The notes: generated from the sequence alone by a model not told the origin. 64,000 nt of DNA from ZLKRG08 sp964654815 (GCA_964654815.1 CAZZLH010000001.1:47459-111458); one strand, 5' to 3'. Shown: positions 17,956 to 27,350, counted from the first letter of the stretch. Numbers and translations: made by a program.

Positions 17956-19833
17956 ATGATCGGATATTTGATTGGCTTACCGCTGCTTGGCGCAGTTACA
18001 TTGTTAATTGGTGGACGACGGACCGATAAATGGGGCCATCTCTTGGCCACCGCTCTTTCGGGCGCCTCATTCCTGCTTGGACTGAAACTATTCAATGACA
18101 TGTTGGCGCTGCCAAATGAAGCACGCGCAATGACTCAAAAGCTCTTTACTTGGATAAGTGTGGGCGATTTCCAAGTTGATGCAGGGCTGCTACTGGATCA
18201 ACTATCGATCTGTTTCGTATTGCTAATAACCGGAGTCGGCACTCTGATCCATATCTACTCCATCTCATATATGTCCCACGACCATGATCGCCGTCGCTTC
18301 TTTGCTTACCTAAATCTATTTATCGCTGCGATGCTGCTCTTGGTCCTTGGCGATTCTTACTTAAATCTTTATGTGGGCTGGGAGGGAGTAGGCCTTGCCT
18401 CCTATCTGTTGATCGGTTTCTGGAATCAAAAACCGGCATATGCCACCGCGGCAAAAAAAGCCTTTGTGATGAACCGCGTGGGCGATATGGGACTCTCCTT
18501 CGCAATCATGATCGCCTTTGCAACTTTTGGAACTATTTCCTTTGCCGGTTTAAAGGAGTCTGCGCCACAGGGATCAACTGCAGCGCTTACTGCAATTGGC
18601 ATCATGCTTTTGATTGCAGCAACTGGAAAATCCGCACAATTTCCTTTGCAAGCATGGTTGGGCGATGCGATGGCTGGTCCCACACCAGTATCAGCGCTGA
18701 TTCACGCTGCGACGATGGTCACCGCCGGTGTCTATCTGATTACTCGATCTAATTTCATCTTTGATTTGGCGCCAAATGCCCAGACTGCGGTTGCGGTAGT
18801 TGGCGCAATTACGCTGCTCTTTGGCGCAATTGTTGGTATGGCTAAAGATGATATTAAGAAGGCATTGGCTGCCTCCACGATGTCGCAGATTGGTTACATG
18901 ATTCTTGGCGCAGGCCTTGGTCCAGCAGGTTACGCCTTTGCCATTATGCATCTTCTGACACATGGCTTCTTCAAAGCCGGAATGTTCTTGGGTGCAGGTT
19001 CAGTAATGCATGGCATGAATGACGAAGTCAATATGCGCAAATATGGTGCACTGCGTAAATTTATGCCGATAACCGCCATCACCTTTGGCTTTGGATATTT
19101 AGCAATTATTGGCGTTCCGCCATTTGCCGGTTTCTACTCCAAAGATAAATTGATTGAAACTGCGCTAAATGCTGGAGGCCTTAAGGGTTATCTCCTTGGT
19201 GGCGCTGCATTATTAGGCGCGGCAATTACCGCTTTCTATATGTCGCGAGTAATCATCTTGACCTTCTTCAGTAAGAAACGTTGGGATGAGAATGCGCATC
19301 CACACGAGTCACCGCTTTTGATGTGGCTTCCGATGGTGGTTTTGGCGGTGGGTTCGATCGCATCAGGATTCTTATTCTCCAGTGGCGATGCGTTGAAGAA
19401 ATGGTTAGAGCCAGTGGTAGCTGCTAATTACCATGAAGCGCATTCAGAGTTACTTCCTCATACGACAGTAAGTGCGATAGTCCTATTCTTAGTGGCAATC
19501 GGTGTTGGTATGGCAATCTATAAGTATCGCACCGAATCTGATCCAAATGCACCGCAAGAGGTATCACTCTTCACTCGAATTGCACGCAAAGACTTGCTCC
19601 AAGATCAAGTCAATGAAGCGCTCTTCATGCGCCCTGGACAGAATCTAACCAGCGCCTTGGTCAACATTGATGAGAAGGTAATTGATGGAGCGGTAAGCGG
19701 GGTAGGTGGCGCTGCAGTCGGAAGCGGACAATTACTGCGCAAATTGCAATCAGGATTCGTACGTAGTTATGCGGCAATTATGTTGGCCGGTATTGCAATT
19801 CTGCTCTTGGTAATTTGGGTGGTGACTCAATGA
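17956..19833 (+). CDS. nuoL: NADH-quinone oxidoreductase subunit L
   Basis: Antiporter-like proton-pumping subunit (ND5-type), 625 residues. Typical segments: GWEGVGLASYLLIGFW, GKSAQFPLQAWLGDAMAGPT followed by PVSALIHAATMVTAGVYLI, and LLTHGFFKAGMFLGAGSVMH. The C-terminal amphipathic and last membrane helices are present, so length is normal. Overlaps nuoM by 4 bases (ATGA). Confidence 0.97.
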   Translation: MIGYLIGLPLLGAVTLLIGGRRTDKWGHLLATALSGASFLLGLKLFNDMLALPNEARAMTQKLFTWISVGDFQVDAGLLLDQLSICFVLLITGVGTLIHIYSISYMSHDHDRRRFFAYLNLFIAAMLLLVLGDSYLNLYVGWEGVGLASYLLIGFWNQKPAYATAAKKAFVMNRVGDMGLSFAIMIAFATFGTISFAGLKESAPQGSTAALTAIGIMLLIAATGKSAQFPLQAWLGDAMAGPTPVSALIHAATMVTAGVYLITRSNFIFDLAPNAQTAVAVVGAITLLFGAIVGMAKDDIKKALAASTMSQIGYMILGAGLGPAGYAFAIMHLLTHGFFKAGMFLGAGSVMHGMNDEVNMRKYGALRKFMPITAITFGFGYLAIIGVPPFAGFYSKDKLIETALNAGGLKGYLLGGAALLGAAITAFYMSRVIILTFFSKKRWDENAHPHESPLLMWLPMVVLAVGSIASGFLFSSGDALKKWLEPVVAANYHEAHSELLPHTTVSAIVLFLVAIGVGMAIYKYRTESDPNAPQEVSLFTRIARKDLLQDQVNEALFMRPGQNLTSALVNIDEKVIDGAVSGVGGAAVGSGQLLRKLQSGFVRSYAAIMLAGIAILLLVIWVVTQ

Positions 19834-21338
19834 GTTTCTTGACCATCATGCAATTATTGCCGTTACTAGGCGCTGCTTTGATTGCCACGATTAATAAAAA
19901 TCAGGAAGAGACCATCAAGAAGATGGCCTTCTTGACCACTCTAGTAGTTGCGACTGCGGGAATCGCGCTGGCTTTGCAATTTAATCGCGCAGATTCTGGA
20001 TTGCAATTTGTAGAGAAGCGCCAATGGATTCCCGCATTTGGCATCAACTATGCCGTTGGAATAGATGGCATCGCACTTGTACTTATCCTGATGTCAGTAA
20101 TTCTGGCACCGATCGTGGTTTTAGCTGGCTGGAACGAAGCATCTGGCGGTCGTTGGTCGGTTAAGACTTTCTATGTATTGATCTTGATCTTGGAGACATT
20201 GATGATCGGAGTCTTTTCCGCCACAGATGTATTCCTCTTCTATGTCTATTTTGAGGTAATGCTGGTTCCGGTCTACTTCTTGATTGGCGGATATGGCACC
20301 GGCGAGCGAGCTAAGGCAGCGGTTAAATTCTTGCTTTACAGTTTGTTTGGTGGCTTACTTATGTTGGCTGCGATCATCGCTTTGTATGTGATTGCACAGC
20401 CGCAAGTTGGTAAGACCTTCGATATTGGCGCGCTATCTACATTGCAAATTTCGCCGGCAACGCAGAATTGGTTATTCCTTGGCTTCTTCATCGCCTTTGC
20501 AATCAAAGCTCCATTATGGCCATTTCATACCTGGTTGCCTGATGCGGCAAAAGCGGCGACTCCAGGAACTTCGGTCCTGTTACTTGGCGTCTTGGATAAG
20601 GTCGGAACTTTCGGAATGATCCGTTATTGCTTAACCCTATTTCCAGATGCAGCTAAGACTTTCACCCCAACTATCTTGGTGCTAGCGGTGATATCGATTA
20701 TCTATGGCGCCTTCCTGGCAATTGGCCAACGTGATATCAAGCGTTTGATTGCATTTACCTCAATCTCGCACTTTGGTTTTATCACGATGGGCATATTCGC
20801 TATGACAACTCAGGGTCATAGCGGCGCCACGCTCTATATGTTCAATCACGCATTCTCGACCGCAGCGCTATTTTTAGTGGCAGGTTGGATGATTTCGCGC
20901 AGAGGCTCTTCGACCATTTCGGACTTTGGTGGTTTGCAGAGAATCACACCAGTTATGGCGTGGTCATTCTTCTTAGCGGGTATGTCATCACTAGCGCTCC
21001 CCGGTATGTCTAGTTTCGTCAGCGAATTTCTCGTATTGGTTGGTACATACACTCGCTATCCAGTGGCCGCGATTATCGGAACTTTCGGCATCGTCTTAGC
21101 AGCGCTGTATATATTGATTCCTGTACAACGCGCGTTACATGGACCAACCACAAGTGGCAATGAGAATTTGAAAGACCTCAACCTGCGCGAGAAGATTGCG
21201 ATTGCTCCAGTGGTAGCGGTGATCATCGCACTCGGTTTCTATCCATCGCCAATACTTAACATCATTAATCCCGCCGCTAGCGCCACAATCTCCGCCTTGG
21301 GATTTAGCGATCCGGCACCAACGGCAGGAGGCAAATAA
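19830..21338 (+). CDS. nuoM: NADH-quinone oxidoreductase subunit M
   Basis: Antiporter-like subunit (ND4-type), 502 residues. Signatures include FYVYFEVMLVPVYFLIGGYG, KAPLWPFHTWLPDAAKAATP and ISHFGFITMGIFA. The start was set at MSFLTIMQ, whose ATG overlaps the nuoL stop; five upstream in-frame codons are ignored. Ends with a GGAGG ribosome site for nuoN. Confidence 0.97.
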   Translation: MSFLTIMQLLPLLGAALIATINKNQEETIKKMAFLTTLVVATAGIALALQFNRADSGLQFVEKRQWIPAFGINYAVGIDGIALVLILMSVILAPIVVLAGWNEASGGRWSVKTFYVLILILETLMIGVFSATDVFLFYVYFEVMLVPVYFLIGGYGTGERAKAAVKFLLYSLFGGLLMLAAIIALYVIAQPQVGKTFDIGALSTLQISPATQNWLFLGFFIAFAIKAPLWPFHTWLPDAAKAATPGTSVLLLGVLDKVGTFGMIRYCLTLFPDAAKTFTPTILVLAVISIIYGAFLAIGQRDIKRLIAFTSISHFGFITMGIFAMTTQGHSGATLYMFNHAFSTAALFLVAGWMISRRGSSTISDFGGLQRITPVMAWSFFLAGMSSLALPGMSSFVSEFLVLVGTYTRYPVAAIIGTFGIVLAALYILIPVQRALHGPTTSGNENLKDLNLREKIAIAPVVAVIIALGFYPSPILNIINPAASATISALGFSDPAPTAGGK

Positions 21339-22859
21339 ATGGGTGGTTTTATTGCGCCAGTACTCAATTACTCGTTGCTTGGCCCAATCATCATCGTCTT
21401 GGTTGGCGCTCTCGCTTCGGTATTGGTAGAAGCTTTTGCCTCGAGAAGCAAACGCGCTGTTATCCAACTGCCGCTCACTTTGGCGACATTTGCAGTTGCG
21501 TTGCTGCAAGTGCTTCGAATCCGAGGTAGCGAGGCTGTAGATGCTGCAGGCGGATCAGTGGTTTATGACGGCGCAGCATTCTTGATTCAACTCTCGATTC
21601 TTATCATCGCGATGCTGGGTACCTTATTGATCGCAGATGAGAAGAATTTCACCGCAGTGGCATCAGCTTTGCCAGGTTCACAAGAGGAGTTACAGGCCTC
21701 GGCAGCGGGACTTCGGGTATCTGAGGTTTATCCATTAACGCTCTTTGCAGTATCTGGCATGTTGCTCTTTCCGGTTTCAAGCGATCTGATCACCTTATTT
21801 GTTGCACTAGAGCTACTCTCATTGCCGCTCTACCTAATGAGTGGACTCTCGCGCCGCCGCCGTTTGATGTCACAAGAGGCGGCTCTTAAATACTTCTTGC
21901 TTGGCGCCTTTGCCTCTGCATTCTTCCTCTTTGGTGCAGCATTTCTATACGGTGCTTCAGCGAGTATCACACTTGGCGGTATCCGTGAATCAGTCGTAGG
22001 TGGCACCGGAAACAATGTCTTCCTACTTATCGGAATTCTCTTCTTATCGGTTGGATTACTTTTCAAAGTCGGAGCGGTGCCATTTCATGCTTGGACACCG
22101 GATGTTTACCAAGGCGCACCGACTCCAATCACAGCCTTTATGGCTGCTGCAACCAAGTTGGCCGCCTTTGGCGCCATGCTTCGTATCTACTACACCGCTT
22201 TTGCCAATGCTGAGTGGAGTTGGCGTCCGATTCTCATGGTGATTGCAATCGCCACAATGCTCCTTGGCTCTTTGGTTGCGATTGCGCAGCGAGATGTAAA
22301 ACGTATGTTGGCCTACTCCTCGATTGCGCACGCTGGCTTCCTGCTAACTGGTGTTTATGCGCTGAGTGGAAATGGCTTAAGCGCCTCAATTTTCTACCTG
22401 GCAACTTATGGTTTAACCACCATTGGCGCCTTTGCCATCGTAACTTTGATCCGTGATTCAAGTGGTGAAGTTACTGACCTAAATCGTTGGGCTGGGTTAG
22501 CTAAGCGCTCACCACTTGTTGCCACGCTCTTCTCGATCTACCTACTTGGTTTCGCTGGAATCCCATTGACCGCTGGATTTATCGGTAAGTTCTCAATTTT
22601 CTCTGCCGCTTATGAAGCAGGCGGCACTTGGCTGGTGATAGTTGGCGTGCTCTCCTCAGCTGCGGCGGCATTCTTCTACATCAGAGTGATCGTTCTGATG
22701 TTCTTCAAAGAGGCCACTGAAGATGGCACCACAGTGGTAATCCCCTCGGCGCTAACTAGAAGCGTAGTTTTAATCAGCGGTGTTACTACTTTGATCTTTG
22801 GCTTAATACCTACGCCACTGATCAATTTCATCAATAACTACTCAAGCTTCATTCGCTGA
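21339..22859 (+). CDS. nuoN: NADH-quinone oxidoreductase subunit N
   Basis: Antiporter-like subunit (ND2-type), 506 residues. Conserved parts: FVALELLSLPLYLMSGL, KVGAVPFHAWTPDVYQGAPT and MLAYSSIAHAGFLLTGV. Last complex I gene of the operon, so all 14 subunits A-N are present in canonical order. Its stop overlaps the polyprenyl synthase start by one base (TGATG). Confidence 0.97.
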   Translation: MGGFIAPVLNYSLLGPIIIVLVGALASVLVEAFASRSKRAVIQLPLTLATFAVALLQVLRIRGSEAVDAAGGSVVYDGAAFLIQLSILIIAMLGTLLIADEKNFTAVASALPGSQEELQASAAGLRVSEVYPLTLFAVSGMLLFPVSSDLITLFVALELLSLPLYLMSGLSRRRRLMSQEAALKYFLLGAFASAFFLFGAAFLYGASASITLGGIRESVVGGTGNNVFLLIGILFLSVGLLFKVGAVPFHAWTPDVYQGAPTPITAFMAAATKLAAFGAMLRIYYTAFANAEWSWRPILMVIAIATMLLGSLVAIAQRDVKRMLAYSSIAHAGFLLTGVYALSGNGLSASIFYLATYGLTTIGAFAIVTLIRDSSGEVTDLNRWAGLAKRSPLVATLFSIYLLGFAGIPLTAGFIGKFSIFSAAYEAGGTWLVIVGVLSSAAAAFFYIRVIVLMFFKEATEDGTTVVIPSALTRSVVLISGVTTLIFGLIPTPLINFINNYSSFIR

Positions 22860-23848
22860 TGTCCGTTTTCGGTATCACCAATCTTGCGCCAGAAATCGAG
22901 GCGCAGATTGTCGACGGCCTAAATCAAGTCGAAGATATTTTACGTAGCCGAATCGAAGGTAAGTACCTATTTGCCAATGAGACTTCACGCCATTTGATTG
23001 TCGCAGGCGGAAAGAGATTTCGTCCGCTGATAACGTTACTTGGCTCTATGGTCGGTGATGGTGCCAATGAAGCGGTTATAAAGGCAGCTGCGGTCTGCGA
23101 GTTAACCCATCTTGCGACCTTGTATCACGATGATGTGATGGATGAGGCGCCGCTTCGACGTGGCGTGCCAAGTGCCAATAGCAGATGGGGTAACTCCGTT
23201 GCGATCCTCACCGGCGATTATCTATTTGCCAAGATGTCGCAGATCTTGGCTGAACTGGGGCCGGAAGCGGTTAAGTTGCAAGCGGATACCTTTGAACGTC
23301 TGGTAATTGGCCAGATCATGGAGACCCAGGGCCCGCAATTTGGCGTAGATCCATTACAACACTATCTACAAGTTGTGGCTGATAAAACTGGATCATTGAT
23401 CGCAACCTCGCTGCGCTTTGGCGCGATGTTTGCCGGTTGTAGCAAGGACGAGGTAGAGACCATCACGGTCTTTGGTGAGAAAATCGGTGTGGCTTTTCAA
23501 TTAGCAGATGATGTGATTGATATAGCAAGCGATTCACATGAGTCAGGTAAGACGCCCGGTACAGATTTGCGTGAAGGGATACCTACCCTGGTTACCTTAA
23601 ATGCCATGAATTCAAATGATCCAAAAGATAGTAAATTGAAAGATTTATTATCTGGACCAATCAAGTCCGAGGAGAAAGTGCAATGGGTCATCAGAGAGCT
23701 GCGTGGTCATAAAGCGCTAGATGAATCAAAGGCCCAACTGCAAAGAATCGCTAAAGAGGCCAGAGCTGCGCTTGGACCTCTTCCTATAAATAGCGCAAGC
23801 TCAGCGCTCTTCTCATTATGTGATTTGGTTATTGATCGAGTTAGTTGA
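22859..23848 (+). CDS. Long-chain polyprenyl diphosphate synthase (menaquinone side chain)
   Basis: Trans-isoprenyl diphosphate synthase, 329 residues. GGKRFRP (50-56) binds diphosphate, the first Asp-rich motif is HDDVMDEAPLRRG (90-102) and the second is LADDVIDIAS. Residues just before the first motif are small (THLATLYH), as in long-chain (hepta- to deca-prenyl) enzymes, so the product is probably the menaquinone tail used by MenA. Translationally coupled to nuoN. Exact chain length cannot be read from sequence. The last 33 bases overlap the convergent rarD. Confidence 0.9.
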   Translation: MSVFGITNLAPEIEAQIVDGLNQVEDILRSRIEGKYLFANETSRHLIVAGGKRFRPLITLLGSMVGDGANEAVIKAAAVCELTHLATLYHDDVMDEAPLRRGVPSANSRWGNSVAILTGDYLFAKMSQILAELGPEAVKLQADTFERLVIGQIMETQGPQFGVDPLQHYLQVVADKTGSLIATSLRFGAMFAGCSKDEVETITVFGEKIGVAFQLADDVIDIASDSHESGKTPGTDLREGIPTLVTLNAMNSNDPKDSKLKDLLSGPIKSEEKVQWVIRELRGHKALDESKAQLQRIAKEARAALGPLPINSASSALFSLCDLVIDRVS

Positions 23849-24706
23849 TTTAAGTAGGTCAAATCCCAGAGCAATCAATGCTCCCCAGATAATTACAAAG
23901 CCAATCCATCTAGCAGCTGGCATAGATTCATGGATTACCCAAACTCCGATTGAGAATTGCAGCGTCGGAGTTATATATTGCAAAAGTCCAATAGTTGAGT
24001 AGGGCAGGCGAGTAGCTGCGCCATTAAATAGTAGAAGCGGAATCGCGGTCACCGCACCAGCTGCAGTGAGCAAAACTGTGAGGCTGATCCCGTGGCCCCA
24101 CTGACCTTCGCCTTGATTTCCGATATAAATCAAATAACCCGCATAAGGAATGAAGGAAATCATGGTCTCGATAGCAAGGCCTTCTAGCGCACCTAGATTC
24201 AATTGCTTTTTGATCAAGCCATATGAGCCCCAAGAGAGCGCAAGTGCCAGAGCAATCCAAGGTAACCTGCCGTAATCAATGGTTAGCACCAGTACGCCGA
24301 TGGCGCCAAGGCCCACCGCGGCCCACTGCAATTTGCGCATCTGCTCCTTAAGTAGAAGTACGCCAAAAGCGATCATTATCAATGGATTTATGTAATAACC
24401 GAGAGCCGCTTCAACCACATGCCCATTTATTGTCGCCCAGATGTATACCAGCCAATTTATTGAAACCATGGCAGAGGCTGCTGCTAAACGAATAAATACT
24501 CGTTTGGTGAACATAAGTTGGAAGGTCTGCTTGAGATTTTGCTGATAGGCCAAAATCAAAAGGCAGAAGACCGAGGTCCATGCAGCGCGATGTGCCACGA
24601 TCTCAAGCGGCGATGCAGGTTCGAGCAAAGGCCAGTAGAGCGGAAATAGCCCCCAAAGAACATAAGCGGATAGACCGAAAGAGAGCCCAACTTTATATTT
24701 ACTCAA
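23816..24706 (-). CDS. rarD: RarD-type EamA family transporter
   Basis: Ten-helix drug/metabolite transporter superfamily protein, 296 residues, with the RarD signature YVLWGLFPLYWPLLEPASPLE then AHRAAWT near the N-terminus and the two-fold EamA repeat. RarD is named from chloramphenicol sensitivity in other bacteria, but the natural substrate is unknown. The start appears to be TTG (SKYKVGLSFG); no better start lies upstream and no clear ribosome site is seen. Convergent with, and overlapping, the polyprenyl synthase. Confidence 0.88.
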   Translation of the reverse strand: MSKYKVGLSFGLSAYVLWGLFPLYWPLLEPASPLEIVAHRAAWTSVFCLLILAYQQNLKQTFQLMFTKRVFIRLAAASAMVSINWLVYIWATINGHVVEAALGYYINPLIMIAFGVLLLKEQMRKLQWAAVGLGAIGVLVLTIDYGRLPWIALALALSWGSYGLIKKQLNLGALEGLAIETMISFIPYAGYLIYIGNQGEGQWGHGISLTVLLTAAGAVTAIPLLLFNGAATRLPYSTIGLLQYITPTLQFSIGVWVIHESMPAARWIGFVIIWGALIALGFDLLKSTNSINNQIT

Positions 24707-24762
24707 AATAACTCTGAACTTCGCCTAGTTGATTTAAATATTGATTTAAAATTTTGATGGCG

Positions 24763-25251
24763 CTAACGGTAATTGGTAAATTGCACGGCAAATTCCAATT
24801 GAGCGGATTTCACTAATGCAATTGCGGCTTGTAGGTCATCTCTGGATTTACTTGAAACCCTAATTTCATCACCTTGAATCTGAGTCTTGATTGATTTAGG
24901 CCCTTGATCTTTTAGGAGTTTTGCTACTTTCTTGGCGTTCTCAGTCGAGATGCCCTCTTTTAGCGCTACCGATATTTTGGTTAATTTTCCTGATTGTTGC
25001 GGTTCAGCGGGATCGATATGTTTAAGGGAGACATTGCGCTTGATCATCTTCTCCTTGAGAACCTCAAGTGCTGCCTTGGCGCGCTCTTCGGTCTCAGATT
25101 CGATCTTGATGAGATTCTCTGACATCTCTAACTTGGTGCCGGTACCTTTAAAATCAAATCGGGTCTCAAGTTCCCGAGATGCTTGATTGACCGCATTATC
25201 TAGCTCCATACGATCGATCTTGGAGACGATATCGAAGCTGCTATCTGCCAT
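24763..25251 (-). CDS. yajQ: YajQ family nucleotide-binding protein
   Basis: 162-residue cytoplasmic protein starting MADSSFDIVSKIDRMELDNA and containing FDFKGTGTKLE and PKSIKTQIQGDEIRVSSKSRDDLQ, diagnostic of the YajQ/DUF520 family. Some members bind cyclic di-GMP and act as transcription co-regulators (shown in Xanthomonas); the function in this lineage is unknown. A leaderless promoter fits: TAGTTT ends 7 bases before the ATG. Single gene, separated from DUF5679 by a strong terminator. Confidence 0.93.
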   Translation of the reverse strand: MADSSFDIVSKIDRMELDNAVNQASRELETRFDFKGTGTKLEMSENLIKIESETEERAKAALEVLKEKMIKRNVSLKHIDPAEPQQSGKLTKISVALKEGISTENAKKVAKLLKDQGPKSIKTQIQGDEIRVSSKSRDDLQAAIALVKSAQLEFAVQFTNYR

Positions 25252-25258
25252 ATGCGTA

Positions 25259-25264
25259 AAACTA
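25259..25264 (-). promoter_or_regulatory. -10 box of yajQ
   Basis: TAGTTT on the minus strand, 7 bases before the yajQ ATG; leaderless arrangement, placed just after the upstream terminator. Confidence 0.5.
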
Positions 25265-25275
25265 CCAAATAAGAA

Positions 25276-25310
25276 AAAACCCGCCTAAGCCGATGACTTA
25301 GGCGGGTTTT
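25276..25310 (-). terminator. Rho-independent terminator after the DUF5679 gene
   Basis: Perfect 14-bp inverted repeat (left arm 25276-25289 containing ACCCGCCTAAG; right arm 25297-25310) with a 7-base loop. On the minus strand the stem is followed by a T-rich run (TTTTTTCTT, overlapping the stem base), so it ends the DUF5679 transcript before yajQ. It could work weakly in the other direction too. Confidence 0.9.
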
Positions 25311-25321
25311 CTAAAGGAAAG

Positions 25322-25483
25322 CTACTGTGCCTTGCCGAGAATGCGGTTGAGTTTGGTGCCGCAAACCGAGCAGATGCCCTGAGCCATGCGACGACCAGAG
25401 TCAGAAACCTTCACGGTTCCTTCGAAATTACGCTTCTCCTTGCACTTTACGCAGTAAGCGTCACCTTTATATGTCTCTGCCAT
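25322..25483 (-). CDS. DUF5679 small zinc-ribbon-like protein
   Basis: 53-residue protein beginning MAETYKGDAYCVKCKEKRNF and ending GICSVCGTKLNRILGKAQ. Two CxxC pairs (YCVKCK and ICSVCGT) separated by about 25 residues suggest a zinc ribbon. It matches the small DUF5679 family of Actinobacteria; the role is unknown, though its basic character and resemblance to ribosome-associated zinc ribbons make nucleic-acid binding plausible. A strong GGAGGGGG ribosome site precedes the ATG and a clear terminator follows the stop. Transcribed divergently from groEL. Confidence 0.85.
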   Translation of the reverse strand: MAETYKGDAYCVKCKEKRNFEGTVKVSDSGRRMAQGICSVCGTKLNRILGKAQ

Positions 25484-25660
25484 ATGTACCCCCTCCAATC
25501 TCGCCCCTAAAGGCTCGCCGGGGCGTTTGCCCCCTTGGCTTGGCCTTAACCATACCCCCGCCTATGCGTAAATACGCGCTCATTTGCCTCATATTGGGGA
25601 ACTTTCTCCTCATGGAGGGCCCGATTTGAGCGTAAATGGCACCCTCTACTACCCTTTGCG

Positions 25661-25687
25661 TTAGCACTCAGGGGGCGAGAGTGATAA
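25661..25687 (+). promoter_or_regulatory. CIRCE operator (HrcA site) of groEL
   Basis: TTAGCACTC, 9 bases, GAGTGATAA: one mismatch from the consensus TTAGCACTC-N9-GAGTGCTAA. It overlaps the core promoter (GATAAT at 25683-25688), so HrcA binding would block transcription directly. The hrcA gene is not in this window. Confidence 0.9.
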
Positions 25688-25688
25688 T
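25683..25688 (+). promoter_or_regulatory. -10 box of groEL
   Basis: GATAAT preceded by T (TGATAAT), overlapping the right arm of CIRCE, about 40 bases before the ATG. Together with an AGAAGGAG ribosome site this is a conventional leadered promoter, unlike most first genes here. Confidence 0.55.
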
Positions 25689-25727
25689 TCGCCCCGAGTA
25701 ACCCGAGATCTACAGAAGGAGTAATCA

Positions 25728-27350
25728 ATGGCAAAGCAGATTGCCTTCAATGAAGAGGCCCGTCGCGGTCTTGAGCGCGGAATGAACATATTGGCCGATG
25801 CCGTAAAGGTAACGCTCGGCCCTCGTGGACGAAATGTGGTCCTTGAGAAGAAGTGGGGCGCACCGACCATCACAAATGATGGTGTTTCGATTGCCAAAGA
25901 GATCGAGTTGGAAGATCCATGGGAGAAGATCGGCGCAGAACTAGTAAAAGAGGTCGCAAAGAAGACCGATGATGTTGCAGGCGATGGCACCACTACCGCA
26001 ACTGTTCTAGCTCAAGCTCTAGTACGTGAAGGACTTAGAAATGTAGCAGCCGGATCAAATCCGATGGGCATCAAGCGTGGAATTGAGAAGGCGGTAACTG
26101 CAGTTACTGATGAATTGTTAAAGATGGCAAAGAATGTAGAGACCAAAGATCAGATTGCGGCAACTGCATCTATCTCTGCTGCAGATCCAACCATCGGTGA
26201 GATGATTGCAGAGGCGATGGATAAGGTCGGCAAGGAAGGCGTTATCACTGTCGAAGAGTCAAATACATTCGGCCTTGAACTCGAACTAACTGAGGGTATG
26301 CGCTTTGATAAGGGCTATATCTCGCCTTATTTCGTGACCGACACAGATCGCATGGAAGCTGTGCTAGAAGATGCCTATGTTCTGATCGCAAACTCCAAGA
26401 TCGCAAATATCAAGGATATGTTGCCGATTCTTGAGAAGGTAATGCAGACTGGTAAGCCGCTTGCAATCATTGCGGAGGATGTCGAGGCAGAGGCGCTCGC
26501 AACTTTGGTGGTAAATAAGATTCGCGGCAACTTCCGTTCTGCTGCAGTTAAGGCGCCTGGATTTGGCGATCGTCGTAAGGCGATGCTGCAAGATATCGCG
26601 ATTCTGACCGGTGGCACCGTGATCTCAGAAGAGGTTGGTTTAAAGCTCGATCAAATTGGTATCGAACTGCTAGGTCGCGCACGCAAAGTCGTGATTTCCA
26701 AGGACGAGACCACGATCGTCGAAGGCGCTGGAGATGAGGCTCAAATCAAGGGTCGTGTGCAGCAAATTCGCCAGGAAATCGAGAAGTCTGACTCAGATTA
26801 TGATCGCGAGAAGCTTCAAGAGCGTCTTGCCAAACTCGCAGGTGGCGTCGCAGTTATCAAAGCTGGCGCAGCAACCGAAGTTGAGTTGAAGGAGCGCAAG
26901 CACCGTATTGAAGATGCGGTACGAAATGCAAAGGCAGCGGTAGAAGAGGGAATCGTCGCCGGTGGTGGCGTAGCACTTCTACAGGCAGGCAAGAAAGCAT
27001 TTGCAACTTTGAAGTTAGAAGGAGAAGAGGCGGTCGGTGCCAAGATTGTTGAAGCAGCAATCGAAGCGCCACTAAAGCAGATCGCAGCAAATGCTGGCCT
27101 AGAAGGTGGCGTGATTGTTGAGAAGGTTCGTAATCTCGAAGCTGGCCACGGATTAAATGCCGCAACTGGAGAGTATGTAGACATGATCAAGGCAGGAATC
27201 ATTGATCCCGCCAAGGTGACTCGCTCTGCACTTCAGAATGCAGCATCCATCGCGGCGCTCTTCCTAACTACTGAAGCTGTAATCGCTGACAAGCCAGAGA
27301 AGGTTCCTGCAATGCCTGCAGGCGCTGGCGGCGGCGATATGGACTTCTAA
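25728..27350 (+). CDS. groEL: Chaperonin GroEL (Hsp60)
   Basis: 540-residue ATP-dependent chaperonin. ATPase motifs VTLGPRGRNVVLEKKWG and AGDGTTTATVLAQ, and the family signature around AAVEEGIVAGGGVALL, are present. It ends in a short GAGGGDMDF tail instead of a long GGM repeat or a His-rich tail. No groES lies next to it, so it may be a stand-alone copy or the genome's only groEL with groES elsewhere. Expression is probably heat-inducible through HrcA because a CIRCE element overlaps its promoter. Confidence 0.97.
   Translation: MAKQIAFNEEARRGLERGMNILADAVKVTLGPRGRNVVLEKKWGAPTITNDGVSIAKEIELEDPWEKIGAELVKEVAKKTDDVAGDGTTTATVLAQALVREGLRNVAAGSNPMGIKRGIEKAVTAVTDELLKMAKNVETKDQIAATASISAADPTIGEMIAEAMDKVGKEGVITVEESNTFGLELELTEGMRFDKGYISPYFVTDTDRMEAVLEDAYVLIANSKIANIKDMLPILEKVMQTGKPLAIIAEDVEAEALATLVVNKIRGNFRSAAVKAPGFGDRRKAMLQDIAILTGGTVISEEVGLKLDQIGIELLGRARKVVISKDETTIVEGAGDEAQIKGRVQQIRQEIEKSDSDYDREKLQERLAKLAGGVAVIKAGAATEVELKERKHRIEDAVRNAKAAVEEGIVAGGGVALLQAGKKAFATLKLEGEEAVGAKIVEAAIEAPLKQIAANAGLEGGVIVEKVRNLEAGHGLNAATGEYVDMIKAGIIDPAKVTRSALQNAASIAALFLTTEAVIADKPEKVPAMPAGAGGGDMDF

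Larger units (their letters stand above)
25484..25727. other. Intergenic region between DUF5679 and groEL
   Basis: 244 bases without a gene. It holds the GGAGG site of DUF5679, a GC hairpin (CGCCCC 25502-25507 pairing with GGGGCG 25520-25525) that would lie in the DUF5679 leader, and on the right the CIRCE operator, promoter and ribosome site of groEL. The stretch about 25530-25655 shows nothing I can name. Confidence 0.7.

Noticed and set aside
26816..27214. Antisense open frame of 132 codons in groEL
   Set aside because: Shadow of a highly expressed, codon-biased gene; no supporting signals.
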